64,000 bases of DNA from VXOI01 sp965261945. Its GTDB lineage: Bacteria > Chloroflexota > Dehalococcoidia > Lucifugimonadales > UBA3495. How positions within the stretch are numbered: the first letter of the stretch is position 1; each line of letters opens with the position of its first letter. The stretch spans positions 682,001 to 746,000 of the forward strand of contig CBDHEF010000002.1 of assembly GCA_965261945.1 (NCBI GenBank), in the 5' to 3' direction. Positions 41,736 through 50,145 of the stretch are shown here, in pieces. A program made the position numbers and the translations under genes. A model generated the notes under the pieces. It was not told the origin of the DNA. It ran no database searches and saw only the letters and a program-made list of their open reading frames with translations.

Positions 41736-43160
41736 TCACTGGAAGTCAATTCGACCTGCGGGAGTCTTGCGCTCCGTCTCGCCCCCCACGAGGAGGTGCG
41801 CCCTGTCTTCCGACGAGTCATACCAGACATCGGAGTTAGGAAGCGCGTTGTCAGAGTCGTCATACGGGTAGCTTGTAACCCCCCACGACGACACTACGTT
41901 ATCACCCAACGGCCTCTTGACGCTGACGTGCCATTGGGGGATGTCGATAGGCCGGATTGGAGTCACACCATACATCTCAATCGTCGCGGAGGAGTACGGC
42001 TTAATTGTGGCCGTACCATTCAGCAGTGGAAATTTCAGAGACCCGATCAAAGTCGTCACATCGGTGCTTAGGTCCGTGATCCACAAGCCAAACCATTCGC
42101 CGTCGGATTCCAAGCCGTCGGGGGCAATTCTGACTCGATAGTCTCCCGCGCTCCAGTCATACAGCCGCCGCACTCCGATAAAACCTCCCTCGTGTCCCGC
42201 CGATTCAGTCCAGCCATACGCCTCATCGTATCTCGCGTTAGCCAAGTCGCGGGTCTTCCACCTTGAGAAAACCAGTCCTCTGCCGCGTCGATTAGCATCG
42301 GTCTGTAAGCCGAAATAGAACCCCGCGTCAGAAATGGAGTTTTGAATCAGAATCAGATAAAGCCCGTGCTGGTTAGAGAAGTCACCGACGTCGTTGTGTA
42401 TGGTGATGTCTGTTACCAACTCCCTGAAATCGACTTGGTCATTTTCCCAACGCCAATCGATGTATGCCGGGGCCATCGGTGGAAATATGGGGTCATAAAG
42501 GTCGGCCCTGCCTGGAATAGCTGTGGGAGTTGGCGTAGGCGTGGCTGTCGGCGTCGGGGATGGAGTGGGCGTAGCCGTTGACGCAAGGGTAGGAGTGGGT
42601 GTCGGGGAAAGGGTTGGTGTGGCTGTTGGTATCGGTGTTGATGTAAGGGCAGGCGTAACCGTTGGCGCAAGAGTAGGAACAGCCGTCGGCGTCGGAGGTG
42701 GGGCAGGCGTATCCGTCGGCGTCAGGGATGGAGTGGGCGTAGCCGTTGACGCAAGGGTAGGAGTGGGTGTCGGGGAAAGGGTTGGCGTGGCTGTTGGTAT
42801 CGGTGTTGATGTAAGGGCAGGCGTAACCGTTGGCGCAAGAGTAGGAACAGCCGTCGGCGTCGGAGGTGGGGCAGGCGTATCCGTCGGCGTCAGGGATGGA
42901 GTGGGCGTATGCGCCGGTGTCGGCGTTAGGGTAGGGGCGGGCGTAGCCGTGGGCGTCGGTGTAGTGGTCGGCGGAAGCGTTGGACGTAGTGTCGGCGTTG
43001 GGACAGTTCCCTGCGTAGGGTCTGCGGGCATCGTCGTGGGCGCCGGTGTTATAACGGCGGTTGGCTCGGTGGCGCAAGCGATGAGCAGGGCGGCTGCAAG
43101 CAATCCAGCCGTCCCCAAGCAGCGGCTCCATCGCCCGGTTAACGCTAGGGCATTCCGCAA
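41736..43160 (-). CDS. Surface lipoprotein with Thr/Pro-rich repeat stalk
   Basis: 474 aa. Signal peptide with lipobox LIAC (residues about 26-29), then about 190 residues of Thr/Pro/Ala stalk (TPTPT-type), and a C-terminal globular beta-rich domain from ADLYDPIFPPMAPAY onward (YLILIQNSISDAGFYFGLQT, RVRIAPDGLESDGEWFGLWI). A 56-residue stalk unit is repeated nearly identically twice in tandem (168 bp, 42547-42882). It lies inside the CoA-transferase cluster without an evident metabolic link. A membrane-anchored surface protein; ligand unknown. Confidence 0.8.
   Translation of the reverse strand: MRNALALTGRWSRCLGTAGLLAAALLIACATEPTAVITPAPTTMPADPTQGTVPTPTLRPTLPPTTTPTPTATPAPTLTPTPAHTPTPSLTPTDTPAPPPTPTAVPTLAPTVTPALTSTPIPTATPTLSPTPTPTLASTATPTPSLTPTDTPAPPPTPTAVPTLAPTVTPALTSTPIPTATPTLSPTPTPTLASTATPTPSPTPTATPTPTPTAIPGRADLYDPIFPPMAPAYIDWRWENDQVDFRELVTDITIHNDVGDFSNQHGLYLILIQNSISDAGFYFGLQTDANRRGRGLVFSRWKTRDLANARYDEAYGWTESAGHEGGFIGVRRLYDWSAGDYRVRIAPDGLESDGEWFGLWITDLSTDVTTLIGSLKFPLLNGTATIKPYSSATIEMYGVTPIRPIDIPQWHVSVKRPLGDNVVSSWGVTSYPYDDSDNALPNSDVWYDSSEDRAHLLVGGETERKTPAGRIDFQ
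42547..42882. repeat. 168 bp tandem repeat, two copies plus partial third
   Basis: Two adjacent 168 bp units differ by only about two bases (starting GTCGGCGTCGGGGATGGAG and GTCGGCGTCAGGGATGGAG), followed by the first part of a third. They encode the Thr/Pro stalk of the lipoprotein; the near-identity means recent duplication and likely length variation between strains. Confidence 0.9.
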
Positions 43161-43197
43161 AATGTCCTCCCTATGGATGCTGGCGCGTCAACCAGCC

Positions 43198-44607
43198 CTA
43201 TTCAGTTTCCAGGTAGGGAGAAAAATCGTCGGGCCGCTTGACGATGCGGTTGACGAATATGCCGGGGGTTACGATTGCCTCCGGGTCTAGCTGGCCCGGC
43301 TCTACGATTTCGTCCACCTCTACAATGGTGACGCGGGCAGCCGTGGCCATTACGGGGTTGAAGTTGCGCGATGTGCCCTTGTAGACCATGTTGCCGAGGG
43401 TGTCGGCCTTGTGCCCACGGATAATGCAGAAGTCAGCCAGGATGCGCTGCTCCAGCACATAGGAGCGGCCGTCAATCTGGCGGAGTTCCTTGCCTTCTCC
43501 CAGCAGGGTACCGACCGCGGTGGGCGTGTAGAATCCGGCGACTCCGGCCCCGCCGGAGCGCAGCCGCTCGGCCAGCGTTCCTTGCGGCGACACCTCCAGG
43601 GTAGACTCGCCTTCCTGGTAGGCCCGCTCGAAGGCGCTGGGGCGGTTGATGGACGGCGAGACGGGGTAAGATGCAATGGCTTTGGCAATCTGGCCGTTTT
43701 CCACCAGAATGGTGTGGTCTATGGGCGTCACCCCTTCGGGCGCGCCGAATCGGGCTACGCGGGCAATGCCGGCGGTGTTGCTTATTATGGTAAGCCCCTT
43801 GGCCCCCTGGTCTCGCAGGGCCGTCATCAGGTAGTGGGCCATCCCGCCCGGCCCGCCGAAACCGTCCACGTTGACGATGGCCCCGTCCGGCACGTCGCGC
43901 AGGGCCTCGGCCGCGCTGGCGTAGACCTTGTTGGGCCACGGCAGCATTGGCGCGTCGAAAGTCATCTCGACCAGGTTGTCCGCCACCAACAGGGGCGCGC
44001 CGGTCATGGCCGCTACATCATCGGCTGTCCAGCCAGGGGCCACTTCCGTCAGCTCCAAACCGGCATCGGTAATCCGCAAGGCCGCTACATCGGTAACAAT
44101 CAGGGACACGCATCGGCTGCCGTCGATGGGCAGGTTGCAGAGGTCTAGGATGTTGGGAGCGCCATCGGCCCCGGTGTGGGGTATGAGCGCGACCACCCGC
44201 CCCGCGCCCGATGCCAGGTCCACTGCGAAGCCGGGCGCGGCCAGGCCGGGCGTTTCGGCAGTAGTCCAGTGGACAAAATCGCCAGCGTTACTAACCTGCG
44301 CCGCCTCGATGAATGCCATGCCGACGTGTCCGCCGGCCAGCATCGCCGCCGCGTCTCCAACGCCAACGACGGCCCCGCCGGGGACAACGGCAACCCGGGA
44401 CCCTGCGGAGTCCACTACAAATCCCGAGCTATCGGGACGATAGCCCACGGCGCCACTCCCGGCCAGGAACCACACTCCGCTGTTGGCGGGTAGAGCGTAT
44501 GGTATGGCGGCAGGCAGGCCGGAACCGATGGCCACAGCCTCTCCGCCCTGAATCTCCTGCGCCGCCCGCCGGGCCATGCTTGTCGGGTCCAATCTTGCGC
44601 CTGGCAT
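43198..44607 (-). CDS. Fused family I CoA-transferase, degenerate beta plus alpha domain
   Basis: 469 aa. Residues 1-215 look like a beta subunit (AVAIGSGLPAAIPYAL, ELTEVAPGWTADDVAAMTG), but the catalytic-glutamate position (SESG in active subunits) reads AGSG, so the glutamate is lost. Residues 225-469 are an alpha-subunit domain (NKVYASAAEALRDVPDGAIV, GFGGPGGMAHYL, YTPTAVGTLLGEGKELRQID, ATAARVTIVEVDEIV). Loss of Glu recalls IpdAB-type CoA-transferase-fold hydrolases. The start is ATG 44607. It is followed (upstream in transcription) by the separate alpha gene. Confidence 0.85.
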   Translation of the reverse strand: MPGARLDPTSMARRAAQEIQGGEAVAIGSGLPAAIPYALPANSGVWFLAGSGAVGYRPDSSGFVVDSAGSRVAVVPGGAVVGVGDAAAMLAGGHVGMAFIEAAQVSNAGDFVHWTTAETPGLAAPGFAVDLASGAGRVVALIPHTGADGAPNILDLCNLPIDGSRCVSLIVTDVAALRITDAGLELTEVAPGWTADDVAAMTGAPLLVADNLVEMTFDAPMLPWPNKVYASAAEALRDVPDGAIVNVDGFGGPGGMAHYLMTALRDQGAKGLTIISNTAGIARVARFGAPEGVTPIDHTILVENGQIAKAIASYPVSPSINRPSAFERAYQEGESTLEVSPQGTLAERLRSGGAGVAGFYTPTAVGTLLGEGKELRQIDGRSYVLEQRILADFCIIRGHKADTLGNMVYKGTSRNFNPVMATAARVTIVEVDEIVEPGQLDPEAIVTPGIFVNRIVKRPDDFSPYLETE

Positions 44608-44650
44608 TCTCGATCTCTCTGCGGTCAGATTGTCATGGGTCGCGTTGGGG

Positions 44651-45349
44651 TCAGTTTCCGCGAATGACGAGGCGTCGGACGAAGATGGCGGGGGTTATCA
44701 CCATCTCTGGGTTGAGGCCGCCAGTTTCAACGACCTGATCCACCTCGGCGACTGAGATCCCGGCTGCCATTGCCATTATCGGGTTCCAGTTGCGTTGCGT
44801 TCCTGAGTAGACCAGATTGCCGAGGGCATCGGCGACAGTGGCCCGGAGCAGGGCGAAATCGGCCTTCAACGCGGGCTGAAAGACATGCTCGCGCCCGTTG
44901 ATCTGACGCACTTCCCGGCCTTCTGCGAAGCGTGTTCCCGCGCCGGTGGGCAGAAACAGGCCACCGATGCCTGCTCCGCCGGCCCGGATCCGCTCGGTGA
45001 GGACTCCGACAGGCTGGACTTCCAACTCCAGGTCGCCTGACTCCCACCGCTCGCGCACCGGCCCGCCGCTTCGCGGATTGAAGGGTAGCGGCGAGATGAG
45101 TTTCCGGACAGCCCCGGTCTCAACCAGCCGGTTCAGGTCGGAACGCCCCGAATCCGGCGCTCCCGCTCCCTGGCAGACCACGGTAAGGCCGCGGGCGCCG
45201 CTGGCGATGACAGCTTCAATCAGCGTCTCCGGTTCCTCGTGGCCTGCGTAGCCCCCGACGAGCAACGACGCGCCGTCGCTCAGTCCGGTCAGGGCGTGTC
45301 GGGCAGAAGCGTATACCTTGTTCATGCTTGTACCGGGTGCTGTACTCAC
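44651..45349 (-). CDS. 3-oxoacid CoA-transferase, subunit A
   Basis: 232 aa alpha subunit (SCOT/AtoD-like): MNKVYASARHALTGLSDGA, CoA-binding LLVGGYAGHEEPETLI, TGAGTRFAEGREVRQINGRE, and GLNPEMVITPAIFVRRL at the end. It would pair with the catalytic beta subunit at 40904. Start at GTG 45349 or the ATG at 45325; AAGGAAAC precedes the former. Transcribed ahead of the degenerate fusion gene. Confidence 0.9.
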   Translation of the reverse strand: MSTAPGTSMNKVYASARHALTGLSDGASLLVGGYAGHEEPETLIEAVIASGARGLTVVCQGAGAPDSGRSDLNRLVETGAVRKLISPLPFNPRSGGPVRERWESGDLELEVQPVGVLTERIRAGGAGIGGLFLPTGAGTRFAEGREVRQINGREHVFQPALKADFALLRATVADALGNLVYSGTQRNWNPIMAMAAGISVAEVDQVVETGGLNPEMVITPAIFVRRLVIRGN

Positions 45350-45360
45350 GGACCGTTTCC

Positions 45361-45516
45361 TTACGTGGCCGAAGCCGTGGCCGGTTCAGTCGGCTCTTGC
45401 TTCTCCGATTGCTCCGGTGAACTCACCGGTTTCTTCTCTCCGCCCTGGATTCTGCCCCAGAGCGCAACTACGCCTGCGGCCGCCCCTCCGGCCGCTGCAA
45501 TTGCCAGTCAAAGCAT
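45361..45516 (-). pseudogene. Small membrane-protein gene with TGA at codon 3
   Basis: ATG at 45514-45516 is preceded by GGGAGA at ideal spacing, but the third codon is TGA. Downstream in the same frame is a coherent protein: LAIAAAGGAAAGVVALWG (one membrane helix), then a charged tail GGEKKPVSSPEQSEKQEP and TAA. If TGA were TGG the product would be a 51 aa single-pass protein. Either a nonsense mutation or a base error. The rest of 45350-45718 holds only the groEL terminator. Confidence 0.45.
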
Positions 45517-45663
45517 TTGGTTTCTCCCGTTGGCGGATTGTCGCCGTTCAAAGCAGTTTCCGTTGGCCCGTCCAAACGGCTTCATTATACCAACCCATTG
45601 GCTATGCGCGCCGGGCATCCAAGCATCGTTGCTCGCACAACCACTGCGGTCGGCCAAAAGGAA

Positions 45664-45689
45664 GCCGCCCCGCTTGTTGGCGGGACGGC
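45664..45689 (-). terminator. groEL terminator
   Basis: On the minus strand GCCGTCCCGC-CAACAA-GCGGGGCGGC is followed by TTCCTTTT, 30 bases past the groEL stop. A 10 bp stem with one G:T pair and a T-rich tail: an intrinsic terminator for groES-groEL. Confidence 0.75.
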
Positions 45690-45718
45690 TCTGTGGCTAT
45701 CTGAATTTCCTGGCCGGA

Positions 45719-47347
45719 CTAGAAGTCCATTCCGCCGCCCGGAGGCATGGCGGGCATGGCGGAAGCCGGCTGGGGGATTTCGGAGATCATGGATTCGGTG
45801 GTCAGTACCATGGCCGCTACGCTGGCCGCGTTCTGTAGGGCCGAGCGGGTGACCTTGGTCGGGTCAACGATGCCTTTCTCCAGCATCGGGCCGTATTCTC
45901 CGACCTCGGCGTCGTAGCCGTAGTCGTCGGCCTGCTGCTTGACCTCGTTGAGAACCACGGCGCCCTCGAACCCGGCGTTCTCGACGATGAGCTTGAGAGG
46001 CTGCTCAAGGGACCGACGGATGATGTCCACGCCGACCTTCTCGTCCAAGGGCATTTCGCCCATGTCAGCCAAGGCGCGCTGAGCGCGTACCAAGGCCACA
46101 CCACCGCCCGGTACGATGCCCTCTTCAACGGCGGAGCGAGTGGCCGACAGGGCGTCCTCGACGCGGGCCTTGCGCTCCTTGAGCTCGATCTCGGTGGCTG
46201 CGCCAACCTTGATTACCGCGACGCCGCCGGACAGCTTGGCCATCCGCTCCTGTAGCTTCTCTCGGTCGAACTCGGAAGTCGTGTCTTCGATCTGGGCCTT
46301 GATCTGGGTGATGCGAGCCTGGATTGCGTCCTCGGAGCCGCGGCCCTCGACGACGGTGGTCTCGTCCTTGGTGGCGGTGATCCGGCGGGCCTGGCCGAAG
46401 TCCTCGAGGGTGGCGGAGTCCAGCTTGCGGCCGGTCTCCTCGCTGATGACGGTGCCACCGGTAAGGATGGCGATGTCTTCCAGCATGGCCTTGCGGCGGT
46501 CGCCGAAACCGGGGGCCTTCACGGCCAGGGCGTTGAGGGTGCCGCGCAGTTTGTTGACCACGATGGTGGCCAGAGCCTCGCCGTCCACGTCCTCAGCGAC
46601 GATGACGACGTTCTTGCGGCCCACCTGAAGCAGCTTTTCCAGCGCTGGCAGCAGGTCTGCCACGGCGGAAATCTTCTTGTCGGTGATGATGATGGTGGGG
46701 TCTTCCAAGACCGATTCCATGCGGTCGGGGTTGGTGATGAAGTAGGGAGAGATGTAACCGCGGTCTACCTGCATCCCTTCCACGTACTCGATTTCGTCGG
46801 ACAGGCCCTTGGATTCCTCGACGGTGATGACGCCGTCCTTGCCGACCTTCTCCATGGCTTCGGCGATGGTCTCGCCGATGGCCTCCTCGTGGGCTGAGAG
46901 GCTGGCGACTTGGCCGATGGTCTCGCGGGTCTCCACCGACTGGGACATTCCCTGCAACTCGCCGACCACGGCCGCAACGGCCCGCTCGATGCCGCGCTTG
47001 ATGGCCATGGGGTTGGCGCCGGCGGTTACGTTCTTGAAGCCGTCAGTGATGATGGCCTGGGCCAGCACGACCGAGGTGGTGGTGCCGTCGCCGGCGGCGT
47101 CGTTGGTCTTGGTGGCGGCTTCCTTAAGGAGCTGGGCGCCCATGTTCTCGAAGGAGTCGGGGAGCTCAATTTCCTTGGCGATGGTTACGCCGTCGCTGCA
47201 CACCTGGGGCGGCCCAAAGGACTTATCGAGGACAACGTTGCGGCCCTTGGGGCCGAGGGTGATCTTCACGGCATCGGCGAGGGTGTCGATACCGGTGCGG
47301 AGGGACTTGCGCGCGTCCTCCGAATAGGTAAGCTTCTTTGCTGGCAT
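45719..47347 (-). CDS. groEL: Chaperonin GroEL (Hsp60)
   Basis: 542 aa ATP-driven chaperonin subunit. Equatorial ATP site: LGPKGRNVVLDK, DGTTTSVVLAQ, and the late GGGVALVRA; apical and intermediate domains (ISPYFITNPDRM, AVKAPGFGDRRKAML) complete. The C-terminus ends PAMPPGGGMDF, with a short form of the usual GGM tail. AAGGAGG precedes the ATG. Forms an operon with groES, 90 bases upstream, under a CIRCE operator. Confidence 0.98.
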   Translation of the reverse strand: MPAKKLTYSEDARKSLRTGIDTLADAVKITLGPKGRNVVLDKSFGPPQVCSDGVTIAKEIELPDSFENMGAQLLKEAATKTNDAAGDGTTTSVVLAQAIITDGFKNVTAGANPMAIKRGIERAVAAVVGELQGMSQSVETRETIGQVASLSAHEEAIGETIAEAMEKVGKDGVITVEESKGLSDEIEYVEGMQVDRGYISPYFITNPDRMESVLEDPTIIITDKKISAVADLLPALEKLLQVGRKNVVIVAEDVDGEALATIVVNKLRGTLNALAVKAPGFGDRRKAMLEDIAILTGGTVISEETGRKLDSATLEDFGQARRITATKDETTVVEGRGSEDAIQARITQIKAQIEDTTSEFDREKLQERMAKLSGGVAVIKVGAATEIELKERKARVEDALSATRSAVEEGIVPGGGVALVRAQRALADMGEMPLDEKVGVDIIRRSLEQPLKLIVENAGFEGAVVLNEVKQQADDYGYDAEVGEYGPMLEKGIVDPTKVTRSALQNAASVAAMVLTTESMISEIPQPASAMPAMPPGGGMDF

Positions 47348-47437
47348 CCATTCCTCCTTAAATTTGACAGGCGTTAATCTACCGGCCGGCCGTGAGCTCC
47401 CGAGAAATTGTCGGGAGCTGCCGACCCAGAGCCAGAA

Positions 47438-47728
47438 CTAGGAAAGCTTTGCCAGAATGTCGCTCTCCCGCAGGATGAGGTACTCGTCGTCGCCGTCCTT
47501 ATACTCGGTGCCGGCAAACTTGGAATAGATAACCCGGTCGCCCTTGGCAACGTCCATAGCGATGCGCGTTCCGTCATCGCTGACCCGGCCCGGGCCCACC
47601 GCTATCACCTCGCCTTCCTGGGGCTTTTCCTTGGCTGTGTCGGGCAGGAAAATACCACCTTTCGTGGTCTGCTCCCCCTCACTGGGTTTCACTACCACAC
47701 GTTCGCCCATCGGCTGAAAATTCGCCAC
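47438..47728 (-). CDS. groES: Co-chaperonin GroES
   Basis: 96 aa GroES lid protein: FQPMGERVVVKPSEGEQTT, the mobile loop region KGGIFLPDTAKEKPQEGEVIAVGPG, and YLILRESDILAKL at the end. The GTG at 47728 is chosen because AAAGGAGG lies upstream; the open frame to 47773 runs back towards the operator. Controlled by the CIRCE element and promoter at 47787-47845. Confidence 0.96.
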   Translation of the reverse strand: MANFQPMGERVVVKPSEGEQTTKGGIFLPDTAKEKPQEGEVIAVGPGRVSDDGTRIAMDVAKGDRVIYSKFAGTEYKDGDDEYLILRESDILAKLS

Positions 47729-47786
47729 CGCGGCCTCCTTTGTTTCGCCGGGAATTTGGTTTTGGCCCGGCAATTTAGACTTATGA

Positions 47787-47813
47787 TTAGCACTCTGGAC
47801 GGCAGAGTGCTAA
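47787..47813. promoter_or_regulatory. CIRCE operator (HrcA site)
   Basis: TTAGCACTC-N9-GAGTGCTAA, a perfect match to the CIRCE consensus, between the groES promoter and its start codon. HrcA binding here represses groESL and is relieved on heat or misfolding stress. Confidence 0.97.
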
Positions 47814-47816
47814 TCT

Positions 47817-47845
47817 ATGGTAATCAAGCCATTTTGCCTTGTCAA
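47817..47845 (-). promoter_or_regulatory. groESL promoter
   Basis: On the minus strand TTGACA (47840-47845), a 17-base spacer and TACCAT (47817-47822) directly precede the CIRCE element, so HrcA would block transcription start. Confidence 0.8.
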
Positions 47846-47949
47846 GAATCGCCCGGCAGGGCCGCTTCTCCCTGGTGTCCCCAGCGAAAGGCGATTAGGC
47901 GGGCATAGAATTCTAAATAGGAAAGGGAAAGCGCCGTATCAGTTCTTCT

Positions 47950-48693
47950 GTGTTAAAACATCACCGCGACGGGGATACCGTCATCGTCGCGTTGGACCGT
48001 CCCGGCGACGGCAACAGGGTGAACGAAGTTTTGGCCGCCGAATTGCGGGAGTTATGCGCCGAACTCGCCGCTGCCGATGGCCTGCGGGTGGTAATATTGA
48101 CTGGCAACGGCCCGGTGTTTTCCACCGGGCGGGACGTTCCGGCGGACGCCGCTGGCCTCAAGCAGTTGCAGGCGGCCGGGGCGGTCGCGTCTCTGCCGGT
48201 GCCGGTCGTGGCGGCGCTGAACGGCGATGCCACCGACCACGGGTTGGAGTTGGCCCTCGCGGGCGACCTGCGAATAGCAGCGCCGATGGCGAAGTTGGGT
48301 TTTTCTCCGCCGTCCGCCGTCAGCTTCCCCTTCGACGGAGGGACGCAGCGGTTGCCCCGCCTGGTAGGGCCGGGCTGGGCCCGGGATATGCTGCTTACGG
48401 GGCGGCGCATCGCCGCCAGCGAAGCCCTGGCCATCGGCCTCGTCAACAGAGTGGCCGGGGAGGGAGAGGATGTACTGCTTCTCGCCCGTGAGTTGGCCGG
48501 GCAGATAGCCGAAGGCAGCCCACTGGGAGCCAGATATGTAAAGGAGGCAATGACCCTTGGCGCAGACCTGACCCTGCCGCAGGGTTTGGGGATGGAAGCG
48601 GACCTGAACGTCATCCTGCAAAGCACCGCTGACCGCGCCGAAGGCATTGCCTCGTTCTTGGAGCGGCGCCCGCCCGAATTCACGGGGGAGTAG
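47950..48693 (+). CDS. Enoyl-CoA hydratase/isomerase family protein
   Basis: 247 aa crotonase-fold protein. Oxyanion-hole loops NGPVFSTGRDVPAD and ALNGDATDHGLELALAGDLRIA, then LGFSPPSAVSFPFDGGTQRLPRLVG, where the usual catalytic glutamates are not evident (PPS in place of PE), so activity may differ from a hydratase. GTG start; no strong Shine-Dalgarno. Divergent from groES and sharing its upstream region. Confidence 0.82.
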   Translation: MLKHHRDGDTVIVALDRPGDGNRVNEVLAAELRELCAELAAADGLRVVILTGNGPVFSTGRDVPADAAGLKQLQAAGAVASLPVPVVAALNGDATDHGLELALAGDLRIAAPMAKLGFSPPSAVSFPFDGGTQRLPRLVGPGWARDMLLTGRRIAASEALAIGLVNRVAGEGEDVLLLARELAGQIAEGSPLGARYVKEAMTLGADLTLPQGLGMEADLNVILQSTADRAEGIASFLERRPPEFTGE

Positions 48694-48769
48694 GGGGGCA
48701 TCTTATCCAAACGAGGACTCTGGTATTGCCTCCCGTTGACGACTTGACTAACCTGATCAGGAGTCAGAC

Positions 48770-49336
48770 TTGAAACTGGACCTGCACACCCACGTCTGGG
48801 AAGCGTTCAATTTTCAACCGCCGTCGCTGGAAATCGCCGAGAGGGTGGTGCGGCAAATCAAATCGGCCGGTATCGACGGAATCGGAATTACCGACCACCA
48901 CAACAAGGACTGGTCTTTCGAGTTCCGGGAACTGGTGGAGCGGCGCTTCCCAGGTGAGGTGGTGATCATACCCGGCTGGGAGATCGAGGTGCGCCCGGAC
49001 CAGAACCCTTTTGCTGAGTACCAGGTGGCGGAACTCTTCCTGCCGCCGATGGACGGGATGGAGGGCGGCATCTTCCGCACCTACTGCCATCCGGGCTATT
49101 ACTCGCCGGAAATCATTATTGAGCAGGACATACACGCCATCGAAATCGATAACTACATCCACAACTGGCACATCCGTAAACCGCAGGTGGCGGAGAAGGC
49201 CAGTGCCCACGGTCTGATGCTGACGGAGGTCAGCGACGCCCACAACTTGGAGAACATTGGCCTGCGATACACCGAAGTTGACTTGCAGGAGCTCTATGAG
49301 CGGGCGGTTTACCCTGCCGGAGTCGGAGCCCGTTAG
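48770..49336 (+). CDS. PHP-domain phosphoesterase-like protein
   Basis: 188 aa PHP-family metal-dependent phosphoesterase-like protein. Metal ligands are suggested by DLHTHVWE at the N-terminus, ITDHHN, WEIEV, TYCHPGY and EVSDAHN near the C-terminus. It is shorter than most stand-alone PHP phosphatases. Start TTG at 48770 with AGGAGT upstream. The next gene follows by 5 bases. Confidence 0.82.
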   Translation: MKLDLHTHVWEAFNFQPPSLEIAERVVRQIKSAGIDGIGITDHHNKDWSFEFRELVERRFPGEVVIIPGWEIEVRPDQNPFAEYQVAELFLPPMDGMEGGIFRTYCHPGYYSPEIIIEQDIHAIEIDNYIHNWHIRKPQVAEKASAHGLMLTEVSDAHNLENIGLRYTEVDLQELYERAVYPAGVGAR

Positions 49337-49341
49337 ACGCC

Positions 49342-50079
49342 ATGCGCCCGTTTGAAACGCTGATATACGAAAAGGAAGGCGGCGTCGCCCATCTATCGCT
49401 GGACCGTCCCGCGGTGCTCAACGCCTACAACATTCAGATGCGCGACGATTTCTCCGAAGCCCTGAGAGCGGTGGCCGATGACCCGGAGGCGCTGGCGTTG
49501 CTCATCACGGGTGAGGGCCGGGTTTTTTGCGCCGGCGCCGACCTGACCGAGTTCGGCTCCGCCCCGTCTCAAGTAATCGCCCGCCGCGTGCGCTGGGAGC
49601 GGGACGTCTGGGGCCAGATGATAAACTTGGACAAGCCCATAGTCGTTGCGGTTCACGGATACTGCATCGGGTCCGGGCTGGAAATCGCGTTGCTTTGCGA
49701 CCTGCGGCTGGCAGCCGACGATACGGTGTTTGCCATGCCGGAGGCGCGGCTGGGCATGATACCTGCCGCCGGAGGCACCCAGACCCTGCCGCGCAACGCG
49801 GACGCCTCGCAGGCCCTTGACCTGCTGCTTACCGGGCGGCGCTTCCCGGCGCAGGAGGCGCTGGAAATGGGCCTGGTCACCCGACTCTCTCCGCCCGAAC
49901 AGTTGCGAGACGACGCCTGGCGGGCGGCTAATGGGCTGGCGCAGGCCGAACATGGCACGGCCGCCGGGCTGAAGCGCGCGTTACGCGAAGGCTCGAACAT
50001 GACTCTGGAGCAGGGACTGGAACTGGAAACGCGAATAGCCGTAGCACATACGCGCGTCCAAAAGGGAAAAATATATTAA
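49342..50079 (+). CDS. Enoyl-CoA hydratase
   Basis: 245 aa crotonase-fold enzyme. LSLDRPAVLNAYN near the N-terminus; first oxyanion loop EGRVFCAGADLTEFG; VHGYCIGSGLEIALLCDLRLA; and MPEARLGMIPAAGGTQTLPR with a catalytic glutamate in PEARLG. The C-terminal helix is complete. Starts 5 bases after the PHP gene and 66 bases before an acyl-CoA ligase gene: together an acyl-CoA activation and hydration unit. Confidence 0.88.
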   Translation: MRPFETLIYEKEGGVAHLSLDRPAVLNAYNIQMRDDFSEALRAVADDPEALALLITGEGRVFCAGADLTEFGSAPSQVIARRVRWERDVWGQMINLDKPIVVAVHGYCIGSGLEIALLCDLRLAADDTVFAMPEARLGMIPAAGGTQTLPRNADASQALDLLLTGRRFPAQEALEMGLVTRLSPPEQLRDDAWRAANGLAQAEHGTAAGLKRALREGSNMTLEQGLELETRIAVAHTRVQKGKIY

Positions 50080-50145
50080 ACTGGCAATTCTATACTTATT
50101 GCATCGGAACTTAATCGCATCGGAGGGCTTTGCCGAAACAGAGCA

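Noticed and set aside
42547..42950. Repeat array considered as CRISPR
   Set aside because: Units are 168 bp, contiguous, in frame and protein-coding, with no spacers and no cas genes.
42523..43290. Long + strand frame rich in Val/Gly opposite the lipoprotein gene
   Set aside because: It is the antisense shadow of the Thr/Pro repeats; composition is a by-product of the repeated TPTPT codons, and the minus frame has a signal peptide and lipobox.
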